In this document: piece after piece, positions 1 to 7,565 of the stretch
Layout of the letters: the number at the start of each line of letters is the position of its first letter
Position numbering within the stretch: position 1 is the stretch's first letter
Assembly (NCBI RefSeq): GCF_002929275.1
Contig: NZ_PJIK01000008.1
Span: 62,001 to 126,000 of the forward strand
Direction: 5' to 3'
Source: Arthrobacter sp. ZGTC131
GTDB lineage: Bacteria > Actinomycetota > Actinomycetes > Actinomycetales > Micrococcaceae
DNA: 64,000 bases
Notes under the pieces: generated by a model
Told to the model about the DNA's origin: nothing
Seen by the model: only the letters and a program-made list of their open reading frames with translations
The model's database searches: none
Program-made: the position numbers and the translations under genes

Positions 1-1322
1 CCGTCGAAAGTCTTCGTAAGATCGGCGTCGTAGGTCGAAGCAAAATCGAAGCTGCCCTGGCGGGTGATGCTCTCAACGGCCGGCGGTCCTGCTGCCGGAG
101 CCGTGCTCTGGGTCGGTGTTCCGGTACCGGACGCCGGAGCGGACGACGGCGGCACTGTGGACCCTGCCGTTGCGTCAGGTTGCGGCGTGGTCTTGAAGAG
201 GCTGCCCAGGTTGGTCACGGCAAAGATGAGTCCGACGATCAGCACCGCAGCCAGCAGGCCGCCGACGAGCCAGCGCATGGAACGGGGTTCGCGTTGCGGC
301 TCGTCGTCGTCATCGTCGTAGTCGTAGCCGCCTGCAGCGGGAACACTGCTGGTCCTTGCCACGTCCGGGAAATTCCCCGCCCGCCTGTCAGCTTCGCGCT
401 GTTCGTCGTCGTCGGCGTACTGGTTCTCGGGGGCGTGGTCGTAATCGTCCTCGGACCACAGCGACACCTTGGGGGCGTCCTGGCCCGTTCCCGGACCGGC
501 GTTGTCGCGTGAGCCGGATCCCGCGTTCGCGGAGCGATTGCTCTCACGCTGCAGCAGCGCCTGTTCCACGTTCTCACGCTGGACGGGCTGGGGAGCGGTG
601 GTCTCGGGGGCACCCGACTGCTGCCTGCCCTGCCCGGCGGCGGCCGCACCGGCTACGCCTGCAGCGGCTCCAGCCCCGGCCGCAGCGGCTCCGGCAGAAG
701 GACTGGCGGACGGACGGGCCGGCGGAAGCGGAGGAACCACGGGGGCTTTGCGCACGGGCGCAGTGGGAGCCGGCGCTCCCGTTCCGTGTTCTGCGGTGCC
801 AGCCGGAGCGCGTCCCGCCGGAGCGCGTCCGGCCGCAGGGCTGGGGACAGCCGCGCGGTACTGGTCGGACTGCCTGTGCTGGTTGTCGCCGTAGTTGATG
901 TAGCCGGCGTCGACCTCTTCGTCGTCGTCGTACGTTTCCGGTTCGTGCGAGCGGGCCTGGCCGAAGATCTCGCTGCCCAGGGTGTCCGTGAAGAACGGCT
1001 CGACGTACGGCGGGCTGGAAGCGACCACCAGATCCAGCAGATCAGCAGCGGAAGTATGGTTGGTGATGAGGTAAGTGGTGGCATCGCTCACGCCCAGGTC
1101 CAGAATCTGCACGCTCCCCGGACGTTCGCCGGTGGCCACTTCGCGGGCGCTCTGGGCGACCTGGTCCGCATTGTGGGGGCCAGCCACCAGAATGCTGACC
1201 GGGCGGTTCAGGACCTGGTCGACACCGTCCAGCACCTGATCCTGGTCATGCGAGGTCAGTACTGTGGCCGTGACCTTGTAGCGGCCGCCAACTACTGATC
1301 CGACATCGATCGGGTGGGACAC
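1..1322 (-). CDS. Pseudokinase-like membrane protein downstream of murJ (partial, C-terminus outside window)
   Basis: The minus-strand reading frame opens at a GTG at 1322 behind an AGGAGG site and stays open for 440 codons to the window edge. Residues 1-100 resemble only the N-lobe of a PknB-type Ser/Thr kinase: a GGRYKV opening strand, then LNRPVSILVAG where active kinases have LxRPVAIKVL, so the ATP-binding lysine is replaced by leucine. No HRD or DFG motif follows. Next come about 240 residues rich in Ala, Pro and acidic stretches, one membrane segment near residues 350-372 (WLVGGLLAAVLIVGLIFAV), and a Ser/Thr/Pro-rich start of an external domain. In mycobacteria the MurJ homologue carries a fused pseudokinase that binds a phosphopeptide-reading partner; here a separate gene 170 bp after murJ probably has a related regulatory role in lipid II export. 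That role is inferred; the open frame and motif loss are seen. Confidence 0.8.
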   Translation of the reverse strand, partial: MSHPIDVGSVVGGRYKVTATVLTSHDQDQVLDGVDQVLNRPVSILVAGPHNADQVAQSAREVATGERPGSVQILDLGVSDATTYLITNHTSAADLLDLVVASSPPYVEPFFTDTLGSEIFGQARSHEPETYDDDEEVDAGYINYGDNQHRQSDQYRAAVPSPAAGRAPAGRAPAGTAEHGTGAPAPTAPVRKAPVVPPLPPARPSASPSAGAAAAGAGAAAGVAGAAAAGQGRQQSGAPETTAPQPVQRENVEQALLQRESNRSANAGSGSRDNAGPGTGQDAPKVSLWSEDDYDHAPENQYADDDEQREADRRAGNFPDVARTSSVPAAGGYDYDDDDDEPQREPRSMRWLVGGLLAAVLIVGLIFAVTNLGSLFKTTPQPDATAGSTVPPSSAPASGTGTPTQSTAPAAGPPAVESITRQGSFDFASTYDADLTKTFD

Positions 1323-1492
1323 GTGTTCCTCCTAGGCTGTCCGGGAATTGCGCGGCCCGGCGATTTCTCACCGTGGGAAGACCTCCAGCAAGCCGGCTGA
1401 TCCCTGACCTGCAACTACCCTTGTTCTCTTTCGATCCTAGCCGATGCTGTGCAACGGCCGCGGGAGACAGGGCTGGACGAATCCCCCTGCGG

Positions 1493-3694
1493 TCACTTTT
1501 TCTTCTTCCGCCCGCGCTTGAAATATGGGTTCTGGCCGGCTGTCCCCTGGAACGTCCGGCGTCCGGGGAGCGGGATCTGTTCGCGCAGCGCGTTCCCCCG
1601 GGCCGTGCTGGGCACGTCCTCCTCCGGCAAGTAGGAGGGGGCCTCGTCCGCGGATCCGCCATGGTTTGCCGGCTCCGGTTCCGGCTGGGGCGCCAGCCCG
1701 GCACGGAACGAAGCCGCATCGAATTCGCCGGAGATTCTGGGAATCAGGCCGGTGTCCAGGGAGACTGTGGCGCGTTCCGGCGTCGGGCGCTTTACAGCGG
1801 ACGCAGCAGCGCCGCCGCCGGAAGCCGCACCGGCGGGCGCCGCGGCCGCCGTCGTGGCTGCCGGGGCTCCTGCCGCCGGGGTGCCCGTGCCACGGCCAAG
1901 GCGTCCCAGCAGCGGCCCCAGAAGGTCGCGCAGCTCGGTGACCCGGAACAGCTTCAGCAGGAGCAGATAAGCGGCCAGCATGATGGGCCCGACGACGGCG
2001 ATAGTGACCAGTGCGGCCGGGCGGCTGCTCCAGGCGAAGCCCACGGGGCTATAGCTGCCAAGGAGCCACAGTGCACCCACGCCGGCCACGGCCGAACCGA
2101 GGGCGGCATAGCCCATGCGGATGTAGGAGTTGGCAATCCGTGGTCCGTCGAGGTGCCCCAGGAGCCGGCGCAGGAAAAACGCGCTCACGATCACGGACAG
2201 GATGTTGCCGGCGGTGTAAAGGATGGCGATCGCGAAAATGATCTGGTTGTACGGCAGGAACTGGATGAAGAACGCTGCCACAACGTTGACCAGGGCTAGG
2301 ACCAGCTGGATGTAGAACGGGGTCCGGGCATCCTCATTGGCATAGAAGACGCGGGACATCATGAAGTTCGCGCTCATGAACGGCGTGCTGAGAGCCAAAA
2401 TGGTGAGGGTCTGCGCCAGCAGGACGCCGTCCGTGGGGCGCCCGCCGGAGAAGAACATGCCCAGCGGGCCCGCCAGGGCGAAAAGCGCCAGCGCTCCGAA
2501 AACGGTCGCCACCGCCATGGTCCGCAAGCCCTGGGAAAGGGCATTGCGCAGTTCGTCACGGTTCCCTTCCTGGGAGGCCCGGGTCATCCGGTTGAACAGT
2601 ACGGTGGCCAGCGAGAGCGCGATGATGGAGTGCGGCAGCAGGTACAGCTGGCTGGCCACCTCGAGCACGGCGTTGCCGGGCAGCATGGCGGCGGCACCGA
2701 AGTCATTCGCCTTCTCGAGGCGAAGCCGCTCGGTGCCGGGAATGGTGGCGATGCGCATGACATAAAGGAACGCCAACTGCCCTACCGCGGCAGTCAGGAG
2801 CGTCCAGACGCTCAGCCTTGCGGCGTGGCCGAGTCCCACACCGCGCCAGCCGAACCGCGGGCGGAGTCCCAGCTTCAGCCGGAACACGGGGATCAGCAGG
2901 ATGGCCGTCTGGGCGACCACTCCGATCGTGGAGAAACCGGCGATAAAGAACGTCTGGGAGTCGCCCCAGTTGTCCAGCGAATGCGGATTGACCTCGTTGG
3001 CGCCGAAAATCCAGATGAACATGCCGAGGCCCGCGATGGCCACGATGTTGTTCAAGATGGGCGCCCACATGGCAGGCCCAAAGGCGCCGTTGGCATTGAG
3101 GACCTGGGTCAGCAGGGCGTACAGGCCGTAGAAGAAAATCTGCGGCAGGCACCAGAAGGCGAAGGCAACAGCCAGCGACTTTTGCTGCGGCGAGTAACCC
3201 TGGGTGGTCAGTTCGATGACCCAGGGGGCCAGCAGCGTGACCAGCAGGGTCAGGGACAACAGGACCAGGACAGCCAGCGTGAGTAGCCTGCTGATGTATT
3301 CCGCTCCCCTGTCGGGAGCCCTGCTGGCTTTGATGATCTGCGGGACCAGCACAGCGTTGAACACGCCGCCGGCAACGAGCAGGAAGATCAGGTTTGGCAG
3401 GTTGTTGGCGTTGATGAACGTGTCATTGACCGTGGAGCCCAGGCCGAGGGCGGCGGTGAGCATCCAGGTCTTGCCGAAGCCGAGGATCCGGGAGACCAAG
3501 GTGCCCGCGGCCATGACGGCGCTGGAGCGCGCCTCCCCGGGCTGGGCGCCTCCGGACTGAGCGCCCCCTGACTGAGCCCCTCCGGGCTGGGCGGCACTGG
3601 AAGCAGCCTCACTGGCGGGCGCCACACCGGAAGGTGTTTCGCCTGGCTGCGCGGGCTGCTCGAAAGGTGGGTTGGCTGCTGACATCGTCTTCAT
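1493..3694 (-). CDS. murJ: Lipid II flippase MurJ (MviN family)
   Basis: A polytopic membrane protein of 733 residues that flips the peptidoglycan precursor lipid II across the membrane. The N-terminal 60 residues are a cytosolic tail with a GGAQSGGAQ tandem repeat. The MviN core follows, from SSAVMAAGTLVSRILGFGKTW, with about 14 hydrophobic segments to roughly residue 565; the SRxLGFxR/K-type motif is typical. The last 160 residues are a low-complexity Ala/Pro tail ending in RGRKKKK, longer than in the E. coli protein (about 510 residues). The start could be ATG 3694 or ATG 3685; neither has a clear Shine-Dalgarno site. It lies 63 bp after the NUDIX gene and before the pseudokinase-like gene, probably in one transcript. 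The mycobacterial locus has another gene (Rv3909-like) between NUDIX and murJ that is absent here. Confidence 0.93.
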   Translation of the reverse strand: MKTMSAANPPFEQPAQPGETPSGVAPASEAASSAAQPGGAQSGGAQSGGAQPGEARSSAVMAAGTLVSRILGFGKTWMLTAALGLGSTVNDTFINANNLPNLIFLLVAGGVFNAVLVPQIIKASRAPDRGAEYISRLLTLAVLVLLSLTLLVTLLAPWVIELTTQGYSPQQKSLAVAFAFWCLPQIFFYGLYALLTQVLNANGAFGPAMWAPILNNIVAIAGLGMFIWIFGANEVNPHSLDNWGDSQTFFIAGFSTIGVVAQTAILLIPVFRLKLGLRPRFGWRGVGLGHAARLSVWTLLTAAVGQLAFLYVMRIATIPGTERLRLEKANDFGAAAMLPGNAVLEVASQLYLLPHSIIALSLATVLFNRMTRASQEGNRDELRNALSQGLRTMAVATVFGALALFALAGPLGMFFSGGRPTDGVLLAQTLTILALSTPFMSANFMMSRVFYANEDARTPFYIQLVLALVNVVAAFFIQFLPYNQIIFAIAILYTAGNILSVIVSAFFLRRLLGHLDGPRIANSYIRMGYAALGSAVAGVGALWLLGSYSPVGFAWSSRPAALVTIAVVGPIMLAAYLLLLKLFRVTELRDLLGPLLGRLGRGTGTPAAGAPAATTAAAAPAGAASGGGAAASAVKRPTPERATVSLDTGLIPRISGEFDAASFRAGLAPQPEPEPANHGGSADEAPSYLPEEDVPSTARGNALREQIPLPGRRTFQGTAGQNPYFKRGRKKKK

Positions 3695-3757
3695 CGTCTC
3701 ACCCGCGGGCGCAGAACGCCGTAACCTTCGCCGGTCCCGGCACGAGGGCCTCGCCCG

Positions 3758-4306
3758 TCAGAGGTGCTCGGGCAGGACTTCCCGGGCCAGGTCCGCGATG
3801 CGGCGCTCATTGGGAAAGGACAGTTTGCGGGCAAGCTCGTGAATGGGAATCCAGGCGACATCCACCGCTTCCTTGTCAGGATCGTTCTCGATGGTGAGCT
3901 CGCCGCCCGTGGCCTGCAACAGATAATGGTGCACGGTTTTGTGAACCCGGTGCCCGCTGACGGTGAACCAGTAATCGATGCTGCCCAGCGGGGCCAGGAT
4001 CATGCCATCGATGCCGGTCTCCTCGGCGATCTCGCGGACAGCGGCTTCTTCGTTGTTTTCCCGGCCTTCCGGATGTCCCTTCGGCAGGCACCATTCCAGC
4101 CGTCCGCCCCTGTTAAGGCGGGCGATAATCGCCACCCTCAGTTCGCCGTCGGACGTGTCCACCACGACGCCGCCGGCGGAGATTTCCTCAACGGTGGGCA
4201 GGGAGGCCGGCGCCGAGTGCGGGGCGGGCGCGACGTGGGCACCTATTGCCGATGGCAACGGTGGGTTCGTCCTCCTGCCGGGAGCGCTCGGTACGGGATG
4301 GGCCAT
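3758..4306 (-). CDS. NUDIX hydrolase
   Basis: A 182-residue hydrolase of nucleoside diphosphate derivatives. The complete Nudix box is visible as G-x5-E-x7-REIAEETGI, following LEWCLPKGHPEG, so the metal-binding glutamates are all present. The preceding strand ISAGGVVV is the usual start of the fold. ATG 4306 (MAHPVPSAPG) was chosen because upstream codons in the longer frame run into the promoter region shared with the divergent cca gene; no strong ribosome binding site is seen. About 35 proline- and alanine-rich residues precede the domain. Like mycobacterial mutT4 it sits between divergent cca/pcnA and murJ. The substrate cannot be read from the sequence. Confidence 0.9.
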   Translation of the reverse strand: MAHPVPSAPGRRTNPPLPSAIGAHVAPAPHSAPASLPTVEEISAGGVVVDTSDGELRVAIIARLNRGGRLEWCLPKGHPEGRENNEEAAVREIAEETGIDGMILAPLGSIDYWFTVSGHRVHKTVHHYLLQATGGELTIENDPDKEAVDVAWIPIHELARKLSFPNERRIADLAREVLPEHL

Positions 4307-4454
4307 GAAGTCCACTCTAACGACTCTTGCCCCGTCGTGATGACCGGAACATGACTTACAGGTGGACTGCATGTGACGGACTTTCCCGGTGCCGTCCCGC
4401 AATGACCGCGATTTGGTGTGGTTGGGGATGGTTTTCTGACAAGCTTAAGTAACT

Positions 4455-5990
4455 ATGGCGCACGCACATCAAAAGACTGATCTCCACACCGTCGACTTCC
4501 AGGTGGACCCGGTGGTCCTGGAGCTCGGGCAGCGGTTCGTGGATGCCGGCCATGAGCTGTCGCTCGTCGGCGGACCGGTCCGCGACCTCTTCCTGGGCCG
4601 CACGTCCCCTGACCTTGATTTCACCACTGACGCCACGCCGGACCAGACAGTCGCGCTGATCAAGAAGTGGGCCGACAACTTCTGGGAGATCGGGCGCGCC
4701 TTCGGAACGATCGGCATGCGCAAGGCCGGCTTCCAGATCGAGATCACCACATACCGCGCCGAGGCCTACGATCCGGAGTCCCGCAAACCCGTGGTGGCTT
4801 TCGGCTCCTCCCTGACCGATGACCTGCTGCGCCGTGACTTCACCATCAACGCCATGGCCCTCCGCCTGCCGTCAATGGAGCTGATCGATCCCTTCGGCGG
4901 CGTCCGCGACCTCCACGCCTCCGTGCTGGCCACGCCCGGCGCCCCCGAGGCATCCTTTTCTGACGATCCCCTGCGCATGATGCGCGCCGCGCGGTTCGCG
5001 TCCCAGCTGGGCGTGGCCGTTCATGAGGACGTCAGGGTTGCCATGACGCAGATGGCCGAACGCATCAGCATCATCTCCTCCGAGCGAGTGCGCGATGAAC
5101 TCGTCAAGCTCATCTCCGGCAGGCACCCGCGCGTGGGCGTGGACCTGCTGGTGGACACCGGCCTGGCCGAGTTCGTGCTGCCCGAAGTGTCCGCCCTGCG
5201 CCTCGAGTCCGACGAACACCACCGCCACAAGGACGTGTACCAGCACTCCCTCCAGGTCCTGGAGCAGGCGGCGTCCCTGGAAACGGACCTCGACGGTCCG
5301 GTGCCCGGCCCGGATTTCGTCCTGCGGTTCGCGGCGCTGATGCACGACGTCGGGAAGCCGGCTACGCGCCGCTTCGAACCGGGCGGCGCGGTGAGCTTCC
5401 GGCACCACGACATGGTGGGGGCCAAACTCACCGCGAAGCGGATGAAGACCCTCCGTTTCGACAACGACACGATCAAGGCCGTCGCCCGCCTCGTGGAACT
5501 CCACATGCGCTTCTACGGCTACGGAGAGGCGGGCTGGACCGACTCTGCCGTCCGCCGCTACATCACCGACGCCGGCCCCCTGCTGGAGCGTCTGCACCGC
5601 CTGACCCGCTCGGACGTCACCACGCGGAACCAGCGCAAGGCCGAGCGGCTGTCCTTCGCCTACGACGATCTGGAATCGCGGATCGAGGCACTGCGTGAGC
5701 AGGAATCCCTGGAGGCTGTGCGGCCGGACCTGAACGGTGCCCAGATCATGGCCCTGCTGGGGCTCAAACCCGGACCTGTTGTGGGAAGAGCATACAAGTA
5801 CCTGCTGGAGGAACGGATGGAGCACGGACCGCTGGATGCGGCCGTTGCAGAGTCCCGGCTGCGTGCCTGGTGGGCCGAGCAGCCCGAATCAGCTCCCGAA
5901 GCGCCGGAGTCCGCCGCCCTGGGCCCTGCGGTGCCGGACCCCGCAAAGTCTCCCGCCGCCGTCGAACCTTCCCCAACCGAGGAGTCCTAA
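4455..5990 (+). CDS. cca: CCA tRNA nucleotidyltransferase
   Basis: A 511-residue class II nucleotidyltransferase that adds or repairs the CCA end of tRNAs. The head domain shows GGPVRDLFLG (residues 39-48) and the metal-binding SPDLDF near residue 53, then RRDFTINAMAL. A central HD domain carries MHDVG at about residue 296, as in other actinobacterial members (called PcnA in mycobacteria). The last 50 residues are a Pro/Ala/Ser-rich tail with no clear fold. The stop codon is directly followed by the GTG of the histidine phosphatase, indicating an operon. The divergent NUDIX gene shares the 148-bp upstream region. Confidence 0.95.
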   Translation: MAHAHQKTDLHTVDFQVDPVVLELGQRFVDAGHELSLVGGPVRDLFLGRTSPDLDFTTDATPDQTVALIKKWADNFWEIGRAFGTIGMRKAGFQIEITTYRAEAYDPESRKPVVAFGSSLTDDLLRRDFTINAMALRLPSMELIDPFGGVRDLHASVLATPGAPEASFSDDPLRMMRAARFASQLGVAVHEDVRVAMTQMAERISIISSERVRDELVKLISGRHPRVGVDLLVDTGLAEFVLPEVSALRLESDEHHRHKDVYQHSLQVLEQAASLETDLDGPVPGPDFVLRFAALMHDVGKPATRRFEPGGAVSFRHHDMVGAKLTAKRMKTLRFDNDTIKAVARLVELHMRFYGYGEAGWTDSAVRRYITDAGPLLERLHRLTRSDVTTRNQRKAERLSFAYDDLESRIEALREQESLEAVRPDLNGAQIMALLGLKPGPVVGRAYKYLLEERMEHGPLDAAVAESRLRAWWAEQPESAPEAPESAALGPAVPDPAKSPAAVEPSPTEES

Positions 5991-6572
5991 GTGAACGCCG
6001 TCAACATCGCCCGTCCCCAGCTCTGGATACTGCGGCACGGTGAAACCGAATGGTCCAAGAGCGGCCAGTACACGGGGCTGACGGATCTTCCGCTGACGGT
6101 GGAGGGCGAACAGCAGGCGGTTGAGGCCCGCAAGATCCTGGACGGCGTGGATTTCGACCTCGTGCTGACTTCACCGCTGCGCCGTGCACGCCGTACCGCG
6201 GAACTCGCCGGCTTCCCCGATGCCGTCCACGAACCGCTGGCCGTCGAATGGGACTACGGCGACTACGAAGGCATCAGCTCGGACCTGATCCGCAAGGACA
6301 ACCCGGAGTACCTGATCTGGACACATGGAGTTCCTCACGGGGAGAAGCTGAGTGACGTGGCTGCCCGGGCGGACAAAATCGTGGCCCGGGTCCTGGAGTC
6401 GGGCCTGGACAATGTCCTGATCGTGGCCCACGGCCACTTCTCGAGGATCCTCACGGCACGGTGGCTCGAACTCGCCCCGGAAGAGGGCCGGCACTTCATT
6501 CTCGGCACCGCGAAAGTGTGCACACTCGGCTGGGACAAACGGACTCCTGCCATTGTCCGCTGGGGCCTCTAA
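5991..6572 (+). CDS. Histidine phosphatase family protein (acid phosphatase/PGM-like)
   Basis: A 193-residue single-domain enzyme of the histidine phosphatase superfamily. The catalytic LRHGETEW motif lies near residues 14-21, the second arginine in SPLRRARRTAEL near residue 63, and the second catalytic histidine in VAHGHFSRI near residue 147. The GTG start immediately follows the cca stop, so translation is probably coupled. The family covers phosphoglycerate mutases and assorted phosphatases; the short length and QYTGLTDLPLT segment fit a small-molecule phosphatase, but the substrate is not determined. Confidence 0.9.
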   Translation: MNAVNIARPQLWILRHGETEWSKSGQYTGLTDLPLTVEGEQQAVEARKILDGVDFDLVLTSPLRRARRTAELAGFPDAVHEPLAVEWDYGDYEGISSDLIRKDNPEYLIWTHGVPHGEKLSDVAARADKIVARVLESGLDNVLIVAHGHFSRILTARWLELAPEEGRHFILGTAKVCTLGWDKRTPAIVRWGL

Positions 6573-6739
6573 AAATAGATTCCCGGTGACTCCCGAATTT
6601 GTTTGAGAATTAAGTAGTCAAGTTCGGCATTCTTGGTGTAATTTTATTTCTGACCCCAGTGCGGCTTGCCAGGGTCACGGCGCGCGTTGTCCGGCCAGTC
6701 AGCTGGTGCAACGGCAGAGCAGAAAAGGAGGTTGGGAAA

Positions 6740-6835
6740 ATGATTACTTTGACTAGCGGATGGAAGCTGACCATCACCGCGTTCCCGGCCTTCGTTGCTG
6801 ACCCGCGCCCTCTTCACGGATTCGCCCGCTCCTGA
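6740..6835 (+). CDS. Putative 31-residue leader peptide or small protein
   Basis: A short ATG frame of 31 codons preceded by AAAAGGAGG eight bases before the start, one of the best ribosome binding sites in the window. The peptide begins MITLTSGWKLTITAF and ends PLHGFARS. I do not recognise it. Two hairpins follow at once (6841-6870 and 6884-6902), the second with a short T-run, so a leader-peptide/attenuator arrangement is one reading; a free-standing small protein is another. There is no run of one amino acid such as a classical attenuator would show. The gene-free setting and strong site favour real translation. Confidence 0.45.
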   Translation: MITLTSGWKLTITAFPAFVADPRPLHGFARS

Positions 6836-6840
6836 TCCTC

Positions 6841-6870
6841 ACGCTCCCGGTGACTGCACCAGTGGAGCGT
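6841..6870 (+). other. Hairpin after the small ORF
   Basis: ACGCTCC pairs with GGAGCGT, and inside it GGTG pairs with CACC around a four-base loop. The structure begins five bases after the stop of the 31-codon frame and just before a terminator-like hairpin. It could be a pausing or alternative structure in an attenuator; this is inferred from position. Confidence 0.5.
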
Positions 6871-6883
6871 CAGCAGGAAACCG

Positions 6884-6905
6884 ATCCCCTTCCTAAGGGG
6901 ATTTT
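6884..6905 (+). terminator. Terminator-like hairpin (possible attenuator)
   Basis: A perfect eight-base-pair stem, ATCCCCTT with AAGGGGAT, around a three-base loop, followed by TTT and a C/T-rich stretch. It lies 49 bases after the small ORF and upstream of the 46-codon gene. It may end the small transcript or act as a conditional terminator. Confidence 0.55.
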
Positions 6906-7238
6906 CTCGGCCACGGCGGTCTGATGTAGCGGAACCACGCGGTTGCGCAGCACCCCCATAATTCGGAACCCTGCTTCTTGTTGGGATCTGCGGCGCTACC
7001 GCTTCGGGGGCCCTTTGCCGCTTTTTGCGGATTTTCATTTCTTTACTCCTGGCATTTCTATGCCTATTCATGGCCATTCTTTGAGCAATTCAAATGGCTT
7101 TATTTGTCATGCCCGAATTGCCGTCCCCTTTCTATCCAGAAGACCAAGGACCCGCCCGTGACACCCAACAGCAGTACCGCCGTCGACGCCGGCGCAGCAC
7201 GCCGCACTACCAGCCAGAAGCGAAAGGAGGTGAACGCC

Positions 7239-7379
7239 ATGCTCCGCAAACTCCGGGAAGTACTTTCCGGCCGGAACTCAGAACTGAACCAGCAACCGCA
7301 GTTCAACGACCGGCTGCTTGACCAGAAACGGGAGGACGTCTACGTACTGATGCACCAGCAAATGAGCAACTTGCGCTGA
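7239..7379 (+). CDS. Small conserved-looking hypothetical protein, 46 residues
   Basis: An ATG frame of 46 codons behind AAAGGAGGTGAAC, a near-perfect anti-16S match eight bases from the start. The protein begins MLRKLREVLSGRNSEL and ends HQQMSNLR; it is charged, glutamine-rich and likely helical, with no membrane segment. An in-frame GTG at 7158 with AAGGA eight bases upstream could give a 73-residue form; the stronger site decides for 7239. Codon use resembles the surrounding chromosome. Function unknown. A strong hairpin at 7451 probably ends the transcript. Confidence 0.6.
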   Translation: MLRKLREVLSGRNSELNQQPQFNDRLLDQKREDVYVLMHQQMSNLR

Positions 7380-7450
7380 CCACGCGTCCACCACTTTTCT
7401 GTCCAGCAAGGAGAAGCTGATGGATGGCCTTGCCCGGCACACTCCGCAGG

Positions 7451-7476
7451 GAGCCCGCGCGGCTACGCGCGGGCTC
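7451..7476 (+). terminator. Strong hairpin, probable terminator
   Basis: GAGCCCGCGCG pairs perfectly with CGCGCGGGCTC around a four-base loop. No long T-run follows (TCGCCTTGC), as is common in high-GC actinobacteria. It separates the small-gene region from the glycosyltransferase gene. Confidence 0.6.
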
Positions 7477-7565
7477 TCGCCTTGCTTACGGGCGCTGTTC
7501 AACTCCACCGGTTCCGAGGACCTAGCTTCGCCGCGCCCTGCATGTCCACCGGTAAGCTCAAACAC

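Noticed and set aside
239-1084. Long frames on both strands over the first kilobase
   Set aside because: They are shadows of the minus-strand pseudokinase-like gene, which is open from 1322 to the edge and has coding composition.
6814-7038. 74-codon minus-strand ORF with a good ribosome binding site
   Set aside because: Rare codons, overlap with a terminator-like hairpin and no recognisable domain; kept only as a finding, not as a gene.
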